Program-made: the position numbers and the translations under genes | The notes under the pieces: model-generated | Told to the model about the DNA's origin: nothing | The model's database searches: none | The model's input: the letters and a program-made list of their open reading frames with translations, nothing else | In this document: positions 61,592-64,000 of the stretch, one piece after another | How the letters are laid out: each line of letters starts with the position of its first letter | How positions within the stretch are numbered: the stretch's first letter is position 1 | Source of the DNA: an uncultured Clostridium sp. | Lineage (GTDB): Bacteria; Bacillota; Clostridia; Lachnospirales; Lachnospiraceae | Reading direction: 5' to 3' | Length of the DNA: 64,000 bases | Assembly: GCA_946498245.1 (NCBI GenBank) | Contig: CAMMNN010000017.1 | Span: 1 to 64,000, forward strand

Positions 61592-62152
61592 CTATCGCTT
61601 TCCTCCGCGTCTGACTCCGTGGCCTCCCTTTTGGGAGGGACGCTGGGGCGCAGGGGCGGCTTCCTCCGCCGGCTTCTGCTCTGTCTCTTCTGCTGGCGGT
61701 TCCTTTAATTCCCCGTCGGCGCTGTCTGCAGGATCCGGCTGCTGGTCATCTCCGGCCTCACTGTCCTGCGTCTGAGGCCGGCTGTCCTCTTTTGCCCCAA
61801 GAGCCTGCCTTTTCTGAATATCCTCCAGAGTTCTCAGGGCAGATTCCAGCTTCATCTGCGTACTGACCAATTCGTGCTTCAGGCTGTAAATCTCCCTCTC
61901 CATATCGCTTTTCTGCTTTTCCATAACGCTTACCTGTTCCAGCGTCTTAAAGTAATCGTCCGCTATGTTCAGCTCAATCATAACGTTTTGGTAATCGGCG
62001 CTCTGCTTTGCAAAGCCCGGTCTTTGGCGCATTTTATCGATTTTATCGTTAATATACCCGGCAACCTTCTGGAAATAGCTTTTCTCCTCTGTTCCTGTCA
62101 GGGTATATACATTTCCGTCTATTAATACTTCCGCGTAATTCTTGGAATCCAT
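61592..62152 (-). CDS. zapA: ZapA-like cell division protein with acidic tail
   Basis: 186 residues from ATG at 62152 (CAGGAG upstream). Residues 1-75 form the ZapA head (AEVLIDGNVYTLTGTEEKSY, QKVAGYINDKIDKMRQ), which promotes FtsZ bundling at the division site. A coiled coil runs from 75 to about 115. The tail to the end is low-complexity, rich in Glu, Pro and Ala, finishing with basic GGHGVRRGGKR. The tail is longer than in typical ZapA (about 85-100 residues), as often seen in clostridial members. It lies 78 bases after ruvB. Confidence 0.87.
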   Translation of the reverse strand: MDSKNYAEVLIDGNVYTLTGTEEKSYFQKVAGYINDKIDKMRQRPGFAKQSADYQNVMIELNIADDYFKTLEQVSVMEKQKSDMEREIYSLKHELVSTQMKLESALRTLEDIQKRQALGAKEDSRPQTQDSEAGDDQQPDPADSADGELKEPPAEETEQKPAEEAAPAPQRPSQKGGHGVRRGGKR

Positions 62153-62230
62153 GCTCTCTTCTCCTGTGTCTGAATTGTTTGCGGTTATTATAACACACTT
62201 CCCAATGGCTGGAAAGGCCATTTTTCCAGG

Positions 62231-63232
62231 TCAGTCCTGCTCTCTGGGAATCCCCAGATGGCGGTAGGCGTGATCCGTGGCCATGCGGCCTCTGGGAGTG
62301 CGGTTAATCAGACCGTTCATCAAAAGATAGGGCTCATATACGTCTTCCAGGGTTCCCGCGTCCTCTCCCAAAGCCGCCGCCAGAGTGTCCAGGCCTACGG
62401 GTCCCCCGCCGAACTTTTCTATAATCAGCAATAGGATATTCCGGTCATTCTGATCCAGTCCCAATTTATCAACGTCCAAAATATCCAGGGCAAAATCCGC
62501 CACCTCTTTGGTAATCTTCCCCTGGTATTTTACCTGAGCAAAATCCCGGACTCTTTTTAACAGGCGGTTTGCCAGCCGGGGGGTTCCTCTGGAACGTTTG
62601 GCAATCTCCACAGCCCCGTCTCTGTCGATTTCCACTCCCAGGGAAATGGCGGAACGGAGGATAATGGACGTCAGCTCCTGGGGCGTGTAAAATTCCAGGC
62701 GCTGCACCACTCCAAAGCGATCTCTTAAAGGAGCCGTCAAAAGCCCCGCCCTGGTGGTGGCCCCTACCAGGGTAAACCGGGGCAGTTCCAGACGAATGGA
62801 ACGGGCGGAGGAATCCTTTCCCAGCATAATGTCAATGGCATAGTCCTCCATGGCCGGATAGAGCACCTCCTCTACCTGGCGGTTTAACCGGTGAATCTCG
62901 TCTACGAAAAGGACATCTCCTTCTTGAAGGTTATTGAGGATAGCCGCCATCTCTCCCGGCTTTTCAATGGCCGGACCGGAGGTCACTTTCATATTGGTTC
63001 CCATTTCCCTGGCGATAATGCCTGCCAGAGTGGTCTTTCCCAGGCCCGGAGGCCCGTAAAACAGCACGTGATCCAGAGCCTCCCCTCTGGATTTGGCGGC
63101 GTCAATATAGATTTTCAGCGTGGTCTTGATTTTTTCCTGCCCGATATATTCTGACAGAAGCTGGGGCCTGAGGCTGGTTTCTATTTTTTTGTCCTCTTCC
63201 GTCACTTCTGTGGTAATGATTCTGCGCTCCAT
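62231..63232 (-). CDS. ruvB: Holliday junction branch migration helicase RuvB
   Basis: 333 residues. Hexameric AAA motor of RuvAB in recombination repair. Motifs: [16 protein letters not shown], Walker [13 protein letters not shown], Walker [12 protein letters not shown], sensor [13 protein letters not shown], arginine finger [12 protein letters not shown] and the C-terminal winged helix ([18 protein letters not shown]). GAGGTG lies before the ATG, 12 bases after the ruvA stop. Confidence 0.97.
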   Translation of the reverse strand: MERRIITTEVTEEDKKIETSLRPQLLSEYIGQEKIKTTLKIYIDAAKSRGEALDHVLFYGPPGLGKTTLAGIIAREMGTNMKVTSGPAIEKPGEMAAILNNLQEGDVLFVDEIHRLNRQVEEVLYPAMEDYAIDIMLGKDSSARSIRLELPRFTLVGATTRAGLLTAPLRDRFGVVQRLEFYTPQELTSIILRSAISLGVEIDRDGAVEIAKRSRGTPRLANRLLKRVRDFAQVKYQGKITKEVADFALDILDVDKLGLDQNDRNILLLIIEKFGGGPVGLDTLAAALGEDAGTLEDVYEPYLLMNGLINRTPRGRMATDHAYRHLGIPREQD

Positions 63233-63244
63233 CTGCCGTCACCT

Positions 63245-63871
63245 CTATAAAAAGGATAAATGACGCAGGGACGCTTTCAGAATTTCCTCTGCCGTCATAT
63301 CTTCTGTAATCTCCGCTTTGCGTACCGCTCTGGCGGCCTCCAAATTGGAATATCCCAACGCCACCAGGGCCTGGACAGCCTCTTTTGCCGCCCCTGTTTC
63401 CTTGCCTTTCCCGGAATCTCCGGAAGCCGTTCCCAGATCTTCCTCCGCAATGCTCCCCAAAAGATCCTCCGGGGAAACCTTGTCCTTTAAATCCAAAATA
63501 ACCCGCTGGGCCGTCTTCGTCCCGATTCCGGGCGCCCGTGAAATGGCCTTGGCGTCCCCCGAAAGAATCGCCATTCTCAGATCGTCAGGCGTCAGGGCAG
63601 ACAAAATCCCCAAAGCGCCTTTAGGACCCACGCCGTTGACACCTAAAAGCTGGCGAAACATCTCCCGATCCTGGCGGGAAAGGAAGCCGTAAAGGCACAT
63701 GGCATCCTCCCTTACCTGGAAATAAGTATAAACCCGAATCTCTTCTCCAATTCCCGGCAGCTTATCCAACAGGGAAAGGGGTACCCGAATCCCCAGACCC
63801 ACACCGCCGGCCTCCACTACAATCGTATCCCCGTCAATCTCTGTCAAGGGGCCTTTTACATATGAAATCAT
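63245..63871 (-). CDS. ruvA: Holliday junction branch migration protein RuvA
   Basis: 208 residues. It binds the four-way junction and loads RuvB. N-terminal OB fold (MISYVKGPLTEIDGDTIVVE, SLLDKLPGIGEEIRVYTYF), the two helix-hairpin-helix motifs (LLGVNGVGPKGALGIL and SRAPGIGTKTAQRVILDLKD) and the flexible linker to the RuvB-binding domain III (EAVQALVALGYSNLEAARAV). First gene of the operon. The start is clear, with a promoter 100 bases upstream. Confidence 0.97.
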   Translation of the reverse strand: MISYVKGPLTEIDGDTIVVEAGGVGLGIRVPLSLLDKLPGIGEEIRVYTYFQVREDAMCLYGFLSRQDREMFRQLLGVNGVGPKGALGILSALTPDDLRMAILSGDAKAISRAPGIGTKTAQRVILDLKDKVSPEDLLGSIAEEDLGTASGDSGKGKETGAAKEAVQALVALGYSNLEAARAVRKAEITEDMTAEEILKASLRHLSFL

Positions 63872-63968
63872 AGGTTATGATGGGAAGTACCCTGTCCGGA
63901 AAACACAGGCCTATGGCTGTCCGGAAGGTATTCCTGCTCCTTTTTTGATTCTAATACTGCTGATTTCC

Positions 63969-63997
63969 ATCATAACATAGACCGCATTTCATTGCAA
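63969..63997 (-). promoter_or_regulatory. Promoter of ruvAB
   Basis: On the minus strand: TTGCAA, 17 bases, TATGAT. The leader to ruvA (63872-63968) contains two copies of CTGTCCGGAA-type sequence that could fold. I see no clear LexA box. Confidence 0.55.
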
Positions 63998-64000
63998 TAC

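Overview
This window looks like a Lachnospiraceae-type Firmicute (class Clostridia) chromosome. The evidence is gene content: strictly anaerobic enzymes such as a three-part flavodiiron protein and a radical SAM/SPASM enzyme, FtsH and RuvAB, a trehalose PTS operon, an M32 carboxypeptidase, a B12 methionine synthase split into two genes, strong AGGAGG ribosome sites and Firmicute-style promoters. The genus cannot be settled from the sequence. Almost all housekeeping genes lie on the minus strand. The plus-strand genes (12.2-17.2 kb and 34.6-36.7 kb) and a few AT-richer minus genes (yhcG-like, rhuM) look like accessory insertions.

Left edge (1-1.3 kb): the decayed end of a mobile element. A RepA-like AAA ATPase and a DUF4918/SMUG2-like uracil-DNA glycosylase have each lost an internal segment and shifted frame. 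From 1.3 to 11.8 kb, on the minus strand: cob(I)alamin adenosyltransferase, a YhcG nuclease, a UvrD-like helicase, gltX, an NdpA-like nucleoid protein, a HAD phosphatase, a class F flavodiiron protein and rhuM with an HTH fragment in front of it.

12.1-17.2 kb is a plus-strand island: lipoprotein flavodoxin, DUF4405 membrane protein with several membrane histidines, MATE exporter, second lipoprotein flavodoxin, then a second MATE exporter with its own promoter and an intrinsic terminator in the leader. I infer an extracytoplasmic flavin/haem redox module linked to efflux. 17.3-21.5 kb is the trehalose system treR-treB-treC with TACGTA-type operators. 21.6-27.1 kb has an XRE membrane regulator, a hybrid histidine kinase with two receiver domains, a PD-(D/E)XK-like protein, a double GNAT protein and a gamma carbonic anhydrase. 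27.3-31.6 kb has ftsH with a translationally coupled coiled-coil gene, a TetR regulator, a metallophosphoesterase and a fructose-6-phosphate aldolase.

31.7-35.2 kb is the least familiar locus: a radical SAM/SPASM enzyme in an operon with two membrane-anchored proteins, with a lipoprotein gene transcribed divergently. An AAA_14/DUF4143 ATPase follows, preceded by two copies of a 31-base element 84 bases apart. 36.8-42.1 kb has tatD, an SMC-like small ATPase, a HAD phosphatase and the fructose operon fruK-fruA. A structured repeat and a bidirectional terminator follow. 42.4-48.8 kb has an iron-sulfur-type flavodoxin, an RpiR regulator, hemB-hemL and a DHHW/MBOAT O-acyltransferase pair. 48.9-52.8 kb is metF, a reactivation-domain gene and metH. 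The right end has the M32 carboxypeptidase, a secreted protein with cell-wall-binding-like repeats, a NUDIX hydrolase, and the growth/repair chain ruvA-ruvB-zapA-U32 peptidase-ftsW-PBP. No rRNA, tRNA or CRISPR array was seen.
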